Below, piece by piece: positions 23,781-31,383 of a stretch of 64,000 nt of DNA (the first letter of the stretch is position 1; the number at the start of each line of letters is the position of its first letter). Source of the DNA: an uncultured Aeriscardovia sp. (lineage in GTDB: Bacteria; Actinomycetota; Actinomycetes; Actinomycetales; Bifidobacteriaceae); contig CAIFES010000001.1 in the NCBI GenBank assembly GCA_903789535.1, positions 124,001 to 188,000 of the forward strand, given 5' to 3'. The translations under genes were made by a program, and so were the position numbers. The notes under the pieces were generated by a model. The model ran no database searches, was not told where the DNA came from, and worked only from the letters and a program-made list of their open reading frames with translations.

Positions 23781-26008
23781 CAGCGTGCGGAGACCTGCGG
23801 TGCGGACGAGAGAATGGTGACCGAGATCGGCGGCACCATCAGGGCGTCTTTGACGGACACCGGCCGTGCCTTCGACAGGTCAAAGCCGGGTACCTGGCTC
23901 TCCTCCACACGCCGTGCCGTGGTGGAGATGTGCGAGAGCGTGCGCACCCCCGCGCCCTCCCCCGCATCGGTCAGCAGCGCGTCATCGATGGTCGAGTCGA
24001 AGGCGACGCGTCCGTAGACGCCGTCGGGCAGGGCGGAGACGGGTGTCCACGCGTCGTTGGCGTTGAGCACGACGGTGAACGTGGCGATGTTGTCCCACAC
24101 CTGCCAGGCAATGATGCCATCGGCCGCGCACAGCACCGAGCTGTGCGAGTTGATGCGCCCATAGGAGGAGCGCCGGAAAGCAGCCACACGGGCGCGCAGG
24201 GCGAACAGCGAGCGCATGAACGTGACGCAGTCGGCGAGGATCGGCTGATCCTGACGGTCCCAGTCGACGGCGTTCATCGTGTCGGAGGTGTTGTAGCTGT
24301 TGCCCTCGCCGTCCTTGGAGGAGAGGAACTCCTGGCCGAGCTCGATCTCGGGCACGCCCTGGGCGAGCACGGCAGCCGCGTCGGCGATCTTGCACATGCG
24401 GGCCACCCGGTCGAGGTCGGCGCCTTCGAGACGGCGCACGGACTGCCCGCCGGTCAGGCGCACGAGCTTTCCCTCCTCGTCGCGGCGCACGCCGTAGCCC
24501 AGCGAGGTGGCGATCTTGTCGAAGAGCGTCATGCCGTCATGGATCTGCACGTACTGCTGCACCTGGCTGGCATCGGCGTAATGGATGGGCGCGGGCAGCG
24601 ATTGCAGGATCTGCCTGTCCTGGGTGGGCTGGCAGCCGAGCAGGTTGTAGGCCACGAGCCGCTCTGTGCCATGCTCGCCCGAGGCGAAGCCGCGCCCATC
24701 GAAGAAGCCGGCCCATGACTGGCCTTTGACGGCATCGCGCAGCGAGTCGTTGAAGAAGCCGACGGTCGAGTCGGTGTTCGTACGCCGGCCCTCGCGGTTG
24801 TCGAGACGGAACGCCTGCGACTGCACGCTCATCATGGTTTCGGGCAGATCGGCGCCGTGGTCCCAGCCCTCGCCGTAGCAGAGCATGGTGGGGTCGACGC
24901 TGTCGAGCAGGTCGCGCACCGCGTTCATGGTATCGATGTCGATCAGACCCATGATGTCGAAGCGGAAGCCGTCGAGACGGAAGTTGTCGAGCCAGTAGCG
25001 CAGCGAGTCGAGGATGTACTTCCTGGCCATGGGGCGCTCCGAGGCGAAATCGTTGCCGCAGCGCGAGTGCGAGGTGGGCATCCCGTCCTTGGTGCGGAAG
25101 AAATAGCCGGGCACCGTGAGGGCGAGCGGGTGGCTGTCCAGCGAGTAGACATGGTTGTAGACCACGTCCATCACCACACGCAGGCCGGCCTTGTGCAGGG
25201 CGCGCACCATGAGCTTCGCCTCGCGGATGCGGCAGGCCGGGTCGGCGGGATCGGTGGCGAAGGAGCCCTCGGGCACGTTCCAGTTGAGCGGGTCGTAGCC
25301 CCAGTTGTAGTTATCGTCGGCAAGCGGGCGGGTCTCGTCCACGCTCTCGAAGTCGTAGATCGGCATGAGCTGGACGTGGGTGATGCCCAGATCGGCCAGA
25401 TAGTCGAGGCCCGTGGGGCTGCCGGCCTTTGTGTGCGTGCCGTGCTCGGTCAGGCCCAGGAACTTGCCCCGCCATTCGGGGCGGACACCGCTGGAGGGGC
25501 TGATGGTGGCGTCACGCACGGACAGCTCGGCGATGATGGCGTCGGTCGGACGGGTGGAGAAGGCAGGCATGCGCTCGAAGTCGGGCACCTCCACACTCTG
25601 CGGGTCGAGGACGACCGAGCGGTGGCCGTTGATGACCGCGGCCGTGGCGTACGGGTCGGGCGAGAGGCGGACACGCCCCTTGCCGAAGTCGAGCCGGTAG
25701 TCGTACGCCCGGCCTTTGAGATCCTCGGGCACGGTCAGCGACCAGACACCGTGCTCCCCACGCGTCATCGCCAGGCTCTTCGCCAGCGGCGCATCGGCGT
25801 GGCGGCTGTCCTCGTACAGGTTGAGGCTGACCGACACGGCGGTGGGGGCCCACAGACGGAACGTGGAGGCGTCGGGCATGTACGACACGCCCAGGTCGTC
25901 GCCGTCATAGTCGTATTCCTCGTCGAACCGGTCGAACGGCATCACCGTGCCGTCGGCCATCTCAATCCCCTCGTCGTGCAGCGTGAAATCAGCAGCCGTC
26001 GTTGCCAT
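23780..26008 (-). CDS. pulA: Type I pullulanase (GH13_14)
   Basis: Cleaves alpha-1,6 branch points in pullulan, limit dextrins or glycogen. It has 742 residues. The N-terminal CBM48-like region (STFRLWAPTAVSVSLNLYED) is followed by the GH13 barrel with the type I signature YNWGYDP (about residue 230). The nucleophile Asp is in DGFRFDIMG (about residue 348), the acid Glu in LCYGEGWDHG (about 378) and the third Asp in IHDGMTLFDK (about 495). There is no signal peptide or anchor, so it acts inside the cell, on glycogen or on imported dextrins released by the secreted amylase of this window. It is coupled by one-base overlaps (TGATG) to the acyltransferase upstream and to the membrane protein downstream. 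Confidence 0.95.
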   Translation of the reverse strand: MATTAADFTLHDEGIEMADGTVMPFDRFDEEYDYDGDDLGVSYMPDASTFRLWAPTAVSVSLNLYEDSRHADAPLAKSLAMTRGEHGVWSLTVPEDLKGRAYDYRLDFGKGRVRLSPDPYATAAVINGHRSVVLDPQSVEVPDFERMPAFSTRPTDAIIAELSVRDATISPSSGVRPEWRGKFLGLTEHGTHTKAGSPTGLDYLADLGITHVQLMPIYDFESVDETRPLADDNYNWGYDPLNWNVPEGSFATDPADPACRIREAKLMVRALHKAGLRVVMDVVYNHVYSLDSHPLALTVPGYFFRTKDGMPTSHSRCGNDFASERPMARKYILDSLRYWLDNFRLDGFRFDIMGLIDIDTMNAVRDLLDSVDPTMLCYGEGWDHGADLPETMMSVQSQAFRLDNREGRRTNTDSTVGFFNDSLRDAVKGQSWAGFFDGRGFASGEHGTERLVAYNLLGCQPTQDRQILQSLPAPIHYADASQVQQYVQIHDGMTLFDKIATSLGYGVRRDEEGKLVRLTGGQSVRRLEGADLDRVARMCKIADAAAVLAQGVPEIELGQEFLSSKDGEGNSYNTSDTMNAVDWDRQDQPILADCVTFMRSLFALRARVAAFRRSSYGRINSHSSVLCAADGIIAWQVWDNIATFTVVLNANDAWTPVSALPDGVYGRVAFDSTIDDALLTDAGEGAGVRTLSHISTTARRVEESQVPGFDLSKARPVSVKDALMVPPISVTILSSAPQVSAR

Positions 26009-26973
26009 CAGGCACGTCCTTCCTGTTCGGCGATGTCCTTTTCGGCCTGTCGGGCATCCTGCTCGCTCAGCGCCGCCAGACCCTCATCCGGGTCCGCGGG
26101 CTTGGTGGGGTCTCCCCCGATCCAGCCGACCACGTCGTCGAGGCTGAACGGGGCGTCGATGCTCTGGCCGTAGCACTCCTCGTAGCAGGCCACCTTCTCG
26201 CGGTAGTCCTGCTCGCGCATCCAGGCGCTGTTCTCCTCCACGGATTTGTCCGGGTCGGGGTAGATCGGCTTGAGCACATGGAACACGTAGCGCACGCGCG
26301 TGAACTCGACGGTCCCCTTCTGCGGCTTGCCCGTGTCGATCTGCTCGGTGAAGCACGGGATGACCGGCACGCCCGCGGCGGCGGCGAAGTCGAACGCCCC
26401 ATGCTTCTCCGGGCGCGGACGACGGTAGTTGAACCACATCTGCTCCTCGGGATAGATGAGGATGAACCGCTTCTTGGCGAGCAGCTGGTCGATGATGGCC
26501 GGGAACTGGCGTGAGAGATAGGCGTGGTTCTTGGTGATGGGGATCGTGTCGAAGTTCTTCATGAAAAAGCCGAGGAAGCCCGTCATGGCGAAATTCGTAT
26601 CCTGCGAGACGGCGTACGTGCGCGGGTGGCCCGCTTTGCGCATGCCCTGGAACACCGTCATGTTCTCCATCGGGTTGAAGTGGTTCGAGGTGACGATGGC
26701 GCCGGTCTTGACCTCCCGAGCATTGTCCAGCCCCACCCAGTGCGTGCCGCGGTTGATCCACCACTGGTAGACATGTACGAAGTGACGGGCGACGAAGTTC
26801 TTCGACCGGTACGTCCACGTGTTCATGTGCCCGAGATGGCTGAGGACGAGCTGGGTGCGGTCGGTCTTGTCGAGCACCGGGTCGTGGATCTCCACCTTGT
26901 CGTTGAAGCGCCCCTCGTTCGCCGCCTTCTCGATGTTGGCGATGACGGGCCGTTTGATTCCTCCGATAAACAC
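26008..26973 (-). CDS. PlsC-like acyltransferase with variant catalytic motif
   Basis: A 321-residue member of the lysophospholipid acyltransferase superfamily (1-acyl-glycerol-3-phosphate acyltransferase-like). Motif I, normally NHxxxxD, is TSNHFNPMENM, so Glu replaces the catalytic-dyad Asp. Motif III is clear as RFILIYPEEQMWFNYR, and the following GVPVIPCFTEQ corresponds to motif IV. About 60 acidic residues follow the core. The start is GTG at 26973. Its stop overlaps the pullulanase start (TGATG). It lies 75 bp after a GT8 gene, and a second PlsC-like gene opens the same run, which suggests acylation of a glycan or glycolipid. The exact acceptor is unknown. Confidence 0.85.
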   Translation of the reverse strand: MFIGGIKRPVIANIEKAANEGRFNDKVEIHDPVLDKTDRTQLVLSHLGHMNTWTYRSKNFVARHFVHVYQWWINRGTHWVGLDNAREVKTGAIVTSNHFNPMENMTVFQGMRKAGHPRTYAVSQDTNFAMTGFLGFFMKNFDTIPITKNHAYLSRQFPAIIDQLLAKKRFILIYPEEQMWFNYRRPRPEKHGAFDFAAAAGVPVIPCFTEQIDTGKPQKGTVEFTRVRYVFHVLKPIYPDPDKSVEENSAWMREQDYREKVACYEECYGQSIDAPFSLDDVVGWIGGDPTKPADPDEGLAALSEQDARQAEKDIAEQEGRA

Positions 26974-27048
26974 CCTTCGACCTTACCTTCCTCGCAGTCC
27001 GATGTCAGACAGTCCGATGCCAGAGCCGTTCAGAGTCTGACCGCCCGA

Positions 27049-28140
27049 TCAGAGACGGACGGCGACGCCCTGCTCCTTGAGCGAGCGGAAGGTGAGCGGC
27101 AGCTCGCTGAAATCGCGCGCATGGCCGATCAGCTTCGTCTTCTTCTTCCGGTCGAGCTCGGGCATGTTGCGCGAGGCGGCCTCGTCGCGCACCTGCTCGA
27201 TGCGCGGCAGGAACGGCGAGTCCTGCGCGTACTTCCAGAACACGTCGGCCATCACGGCCCCCGGGTAGAACCACGGCTTGCCGATGAGGTTGTAGTGGAT
27301 GAGCCAGCGCACATCCGGCGGGGTGAGCCCGCCGGCGGTCATCACGTCCCAGTGCGGGTCGAGCACCTCGATGCGACCCTCGAACATCGCATTGATGTAG
27401 TCCTGGTCGGAGCAGACCGAGCGAACGTGGTAACGGTTCATCAGCTCGACGAACCGCTGGGCGGCGTGCAGCGAGCGCCACTGGGCGAGGTCCATGAGCA
27501 TGACGCCGGAGTTGACATATTTGTTCGGATCCACACCGGGCACGCGCCGCGCATACGTGTTGAGCAGCGGCTCGGTGGCCACGAAGCTGTCGACCGCCGC
27601 GCCGAGGGCGTTGCCGTGCAGATCGGTGTCATACAGATCGGCCACGTCGCGCTCGAGCACGATATCGGCATCGAGGTAGAGCGCACGGTCGAGCTCGGGG
27701 AACAGCTCGGCGATGAACAGGCGGAAATAAATGGCGTAGGTGACGGCATCCTCGTTGAGCACGTTCTTGTCATCCTTGACGGCGTCAATGATCTTCTCGC
27801 CCATCTCCACGATGTCGAGGTCAACGTTGTCGTCGGCGGCAGTGACGGTGAGCAGTTTCTTCTTGCTCTCGTCGGTGATCTGGTTGGACAGGACGATGAT
27901 GTGGTAGCGACGGCGCGGGTTGGCGTGGGCGACGATGGAGACAAGCGCCACCGACAGATACGGCGCATACTTCTCGTCGCTGGCGAAGAAGAGGGTGACC
28001 GGCTCGAGGGCGCGCGGGCCGTCCTGCGTGCCGGGGGTGGGACGGTTGATGCGGCCGTTCTCCGAGACGGTCTGTCCGATCAGTCCCTCAGGACGTGCGG
28101 AAGCGTGGTCATCGGGCTTGTTCGGAATGGTATCGGTCAT
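27049..28140 (-). CDS. GT8 family glycosyltransferase
   Basis: Retaining glycosyltransferase of family 8 (galactosyl/glucosyl-transferase, LgtC/glycogenin type). The GT-A core begins near residue 48 (VTLFFASDEKYAPYLSVALVS). The metal-binding DxD is in ALYLDADIV (about residue 155), the acceptor region has KYVNSGVMLMDLAQW, and the second metal-ligand region is WLIHYNLIGKPW. The sequence closely resembles the second half of the neighbouring double-domain protein, including the C-terminal DFSELPLTFRSLKEQGVAV, so the two are paralogues. ATG at 28140 follows AAGGAG. No membrane anchor is seen; it is likely cytoplasmic or peripherally membrane-bound. Confidence 0.93.
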   Translation of the reverse strand: MTDTIPNKPDDHASARPEGLIGQTVSENGRINRPTPGTQDGPRALEPVTLFFASDEKYAPYLSVALVSIVAHANPRRRYHIIVLSNQITDESKKKLLTVTAADDNVDLDIVEMGEKIIDAVKDDKNVLNEDAVTYAIYFRLFIAELFPELDRALYLDADIVLERDVADLYDTDLHGNALGAAVDSFVATEPLLNTYARRVPGVDPNKYVNSGVMLMDLAQWRSLHAAQRFVELMNRYHVRSVCSDQDYINAMFEGRIEVLDPHWDVMTAGGLTPPDVRWLIHYNLIGKPWFYPGAVMADVFWKYAQDSPFLPRIEQVRDEAASRNMPELDRKKKTKLIGHARDFSELPLTFRSLKEQGVAVRL

Positions 28141-28261
28141 CAGAGAATCTCCTTGGTGATGATGGCAAACGGTCAGGGCGACAAGGCGACGCAGACGGCC
28201 GCGATGCCAGGATGAGAGGCAAATAGGGAGGGAAAGGACGACGGGCGCAACCGGCTATGCC

Positions 28262-30340
28262 TCAGAGGCTGACCTGCACGCCCTCCTCCTTGAGCGAGCG
28301 GAAGGTGACGGGCAGCTGGGAGAAGTCCTTCGCGTCGGCCACGAGCCGCGCCTTCTTCTCGTCGTCGGATTCGGCGTCCGCCGGGTCGAACGTGTCACGC
28401 TCGTGCTCGAGCTCGGGCAGGAACGGTGAGGAGGCGGCGTACTTCCAGAACTCGTCGCCGTAGAGGAAGTCCGGGTAGTGCCACGGCTTGCCGAAGAGGT
28501 TGTAGTGAATGAGCTTCGCGCCGTCCACCTTCTTGCCGGCGCCGGTCATCACGTCCCAGCGGCCGTCGAGCAGCAGGAGCCGGTCGGCGAGCATCACGTT
28601 GATGTAGTCCTGGTCGGCGGCGATGGAGCGCACATGATAGCGGTTCATCAGCTCGACGAATGCGGAGGCGAAGTGCAGCTGACGCAGCTGGTCGAGGTCC
28701 ATGAGCAGCACGCCGGAGTTGACATAGCGGGTGGGGTCCACGCCGAGCATGCGCACGCAGTAGGCGCGCATGGTCGGGTCGCCGGCCACGAACCCGTCGT
28801 TGATGGCGCCCATCGCGTTGCCCTTGAGGTCCGTGTCGTACAGGTCGGCGATGTCGGCGAGGAAGCAGGTGTCGGCGTCCACGTACACCGCGCGGTCGAA
28901 CTGGGGGAACATCTCGGCGATGAACAGGCGGAAGTAGATGGTCAGCGTCACGTAGTCGGCGCGCAGCTTGTTCGGGTCGGATTTGAGGGTATCGAGGATC
29001 TTGTCGCCCATCTCCACGAAGACGATGTCCACGTTCGGGTGCCCGGAGGCGATGGTGGACAGGCGCTCCTGGCTCTGCTTCGTGATGCCTTTGGAGAGGA
29101 TGTGGATCAGGTAGTGGCGCGAGTCGGTGGTGTGGGCCACGAGCGAGGTGAGTGCCACCGACAGGTAGGGCACATACGGCTCGTCGCTGACGAAGAAAAC
29201 AGGAATGCTGCGCGAAGGATCCATGACGTACCTTTCTGCCGCATGGGAGGCTGCGGCGATGCTGGTGAAATCTGACGGATTATCGGAGGGATTGTCGGAC
29301 GGATCGACAAACGGATTGTCGGACGAATCGGATTCCAGCCCGAACGCTGAGGCGAAACGCCGGGCGGCCTCCTCGTCGCCCTCTCCGGCGTCTTCGTCGA
29401 CCGGCTCGATTGCAGCGGGCATCAGCTCGTCGGGGCTGACCGGATGCGAGGCGATCACACGCGGCTGCACACCCGTGCCCTCCTCCTGCGCGGCATCCTG
29501 GTCGGGCCACATCTGCGTGCGCAGACGCTGGTAATCGGCGAGGATGTCGTCATACTCGTGCAGGCCGAGCACGGAATGGACCTGGTCGATCTGCCACGGC
29601 TTGATGGTGACGGTGTGCACCCAGGGGAAGAAGCGGAAGCTCGTGGTGAAGTGCTGGAAGACAGTGTCGTCCTCCACGGCATGCTGCTCGTTGTATTTTC
29701 GCGCGACGATGCGCTTGGACGCCACGAGATGGTTGAGGGCGGACTGGTCGGGCAGGAACATGCGCTTGTCGCGGCACATCTGACGGGCGCGGGCGAACAG
29801 GCCGGTGCGTCGGATCTGGCCCATGTTGAGCAGGAGCATGCCGGAGTTGAGGTATTCGCGGCCGAACTCGGTCTTGTGCTGTTTGAAGAACCACGAGCCG
29901 TAGTAGTCGAGCACGCCGGCCAGCTCCACGCCGTCCATATTCTGCTTGTAAAAATCATCGAACGGGCGCCGGCAGACGATGTCCGTATCAAGGTAGAGAA
30001 GACGGTCAGGGATCTCGTCCAGCTCATCGGCCCAGAGCCTGAGCATGCAGTAGGGCGTGAAGCGCGTCTCCATGTTGATGACCGGCTCCTCGGCCATGAA
30101 GCGGTCGGTCAGATCGATCAGACGGACGAAATTGCCGGGACGGTTCTTTTTGACGAGCGCGTCAAGCGGTTCCACGTCCTGGGCTGTGAGCGGCTCGAAC
30201 TGCTTCTCGCTGTTGGAAAGGCGCGCGGTGAACACGAAGATGTGCAGCTCGTCGTCGGCGTGCTTGAGCAGCGAGAGCGTGGAGATGAGCAGGCCGTCGC
30301 GCATGTGCGCGTCACCGCAGTAGAGGATGTTGATACTCAT
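28262..30340 (-). CDS. Two-domain GT8 glycosyltransferase
   Basis: A 692-residue fusion of two GT8 domains. Domain 1 (about residues 1-290) has its DxD at 118-120 in LLYLDTDIV and the SGMLLLNMGQIR acceptor region. Domain 2 (about residues 373-692) has its DxD at 488-490 in AVYVDADTC and HYNLFGKPWHYPD. An acidic linker with repeated SDNP units joins them. At 29224, at the start of domain 2, an ATG is preceded by GAAAGG at good spacing, so domain 2 could also be made alone. Domain 2 is closer to the downstream single GT8 than to domain 1. ATG at 30340 overlaps the stop of the acyltransferase upstream (ATGA) and has GGGGAG before it. Substrates are unknown. Confidence 0.92.
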   Translation of the reverse strand: MSINILYCGDAHMRDGLLISTLSLLKHADDELHIFVFTARLSNSEKQFEPLTAQDVEPLDALVKKNRPGNFVRLIDLTDRFMAEEPVINMETRFTPYCMLRLWADELDEIPDRLLYLDTDIVCRRPFDDFYKQNMDGVELAGVLDYYGSWFFKQHKTEFGREYLNSGMLLLNMGQIRRTGLFARARQMCRDKRMFLPDQSALNHLVASKRIVARKYNEQHAVEDDTVFQHFTTSFRFFPWVHTVTIKPWQIDQVHSVLGLHEYDDILADYQRLRTQMWPDQDAAQEEGTGVQPRVIASHPVSPDELMPAAIEPVDEDAGEGDEEAARRFASAFGLESDSSDNPFVDPSDNPSDNPSDFTSIAAASHAAERYVMDPSRSIPVFFVSDEPYVPYLSVALTSLVAHTTDSRHYLIHILSKGITKQSQERLSTIASGHPNVDIVFVEMGDKILDTLKSDPNKLRADYVTLTIYFRLFIAEMFPQFDRAVYVDADTCFLADIADLYDTDLKGNAMGAINDGFVAGDPTMRAYCVRMLGVDPTRYVNSGVLLMDLDQLRQLHFASAFVELMNRYHVRSIAADQDYINVMLADRLLLLDGRWDVMTGAGKKVDGAKLIHYNLFGKPWHYPDFLYGDEFWKYAASSPFLPELEHERDTFDPADAESDDEKKARLVADAKDFSQLPVTFRSLKEEGVQVSL

Positions 30341-31182
30341 GATTGGTGCTTCTCCCCTGATGCTGATATATCCGCCTGCTCGTAGTCCACCCATTCCACG
30401 GTGGAGAGGCGGCTGCGGCGCACGAGCGTGCCGTAGATCTGTTCATGCAGATCCTTCTTGCGCGCCTGTTCGTCGCCGTCAACACGCGGATAGAAAGGCC
30501 CGTCGATGTAGACCACCGCACGCGGTTTCTTACCGGCGCCGCGCGACTGGTAGGTGGTGGTGGAGGTGAAGGACGGCACATCGTAGCGCACCGGGTAGCG
30601 CATGGAGGTGGGCGTGAACGGACGGATCCGCGTCGCCCACGGCCACACGTGCGCCTCAGGATAAACCTGACAGGCCACGTGATCCTTCGCCACAAGCTTC
30701 GTCATCGCCTTTTTATAGCCGGCACGCTGGGCGTCGGTTTTAGGCACGGCGAGAAAATCAAAATGATGCAGGATGGGCCCGAGCACCGGGATGCCGAAGT
30801 TCGCCTGGGCCATGATGGCGGTGATCCGATGCGGCCAGTTTTCCAGCACGGTGATGCAGATGTCGCCGAACGGCTGGGTGTGGTTGGCGTACATGAAGTA
30901 GCCCTGGTGACGCGCCACGCGCAGTTTCTTTTTGCCGACGATACGGATATGGAGCACGGCGTGCGCGTAGACGAACGAGACGAGCCAGAAAACGGCCAGG
31001 ACGAGATAGAAGAGCACGCGATGAGGCAGACTGTTGCCGTGGTACCACGTCCAGTCGTCGCCGATGCGGAAACGCTGGTTCGGCGAGTCGACGAAGTCCT
31101 GCTGGGTGGAGGTGTAACGGCGCATGCGCCGCGCGTCTGCCGTACGGGCGTGCCGGCGGCCGTCGCCATGCGTGCGTGCCAT
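30337..31182 (-). CDS. PlsC-like acyltransferase, first gene of the GT8 run
   Basis: A 281-residue lysophospholipid-acyltransferase-like protein with one membrane segment (VLFYLVLAVFWLVSFVYAHAVL, about residues 56-77). Motif I reads ANHTQPFGDI, with five residues rather than four between His and Asp. Motif III is CQVYPEAHVWPWATRIRPF, and the region around HFDFLAVPKTDAQR corresponds to motif II. The first 35 residues are Arg/His-rich. ATG at 31182 follows GAGGGGAGGG. It ends by an ATGA overlap with the two-domain GT8. A long palindrome about 105 bp upstream is a candidate operator. A role in acylating the product of the GT8 enzymes is inference from coupling. Confidence 0.85.
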   Translation of the reverse strand: MARTHGDGRRHARTADARRMRRYTSTQQDFVDSPNQRFRIGDDWTWYHGNSLPHRVLFYLVLAVFWLVSFVYAHAVLHIRIVGKKKLRVARHQGYFMYANHTQPFGDICITVLENWPHRITAIMAQANFGIPVLGPILHHFDFLAVPKTDAQRAGYKKAMTKLVAKDHVACQVYPEAHVWPWATRIRPFTPTSMRYPVRYDVPSFTSTTTYQSRGAGKKPRAVVYIDGPFYPRVDGDEQARKKDLHEQIYGTLVRRSRLSTVEWVDYEQADISASGEKHQS

Positions 31183-31287
31183 GCGCCCTCCCCTCGCGAT
31201 GATCCTCCCGCCGTCCTGTCACACGAATCGTGGATCCGTGTGCCGGTCGCGGTCCTTCTCGTTCACGAGGATACCGTGCGCCCGCAA

Positions 31288-31309
31288 CAAGTTACGGTAG
31301 CGTAACTTG
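31288..31309. promoter_or_regulatory. 22-bp palindromic operator, TetR type
   Basis: Perfect 9-bp arms CAAGTTACG and CGTAACTTG separated by GTAG, in the 201-bp gap between the UvrA-like gene and the acyltransferase. It is 106 bp upstream of the acyltransferase start. Size, symmetry and the TTACG..CGTAA core are typical of TetR-family operators. The regulator is not in the window. Confidence 0.65.
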
Positions 31310-31383
31310 CTGGCCGTCGCCCCCTGCACGCCCGCCCGACCGTCCTGTCGCACGGCACCGCCGGCACATACGGCAGCAGCCGA

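Noticed and set aside
28262-30340. Frameshift or sequencing error joining two GT8 genes
   Set aside because: The frame is continuous through a linker of plausible composition, with no out-of-frame remnant; a true fusion is the simpler reading.
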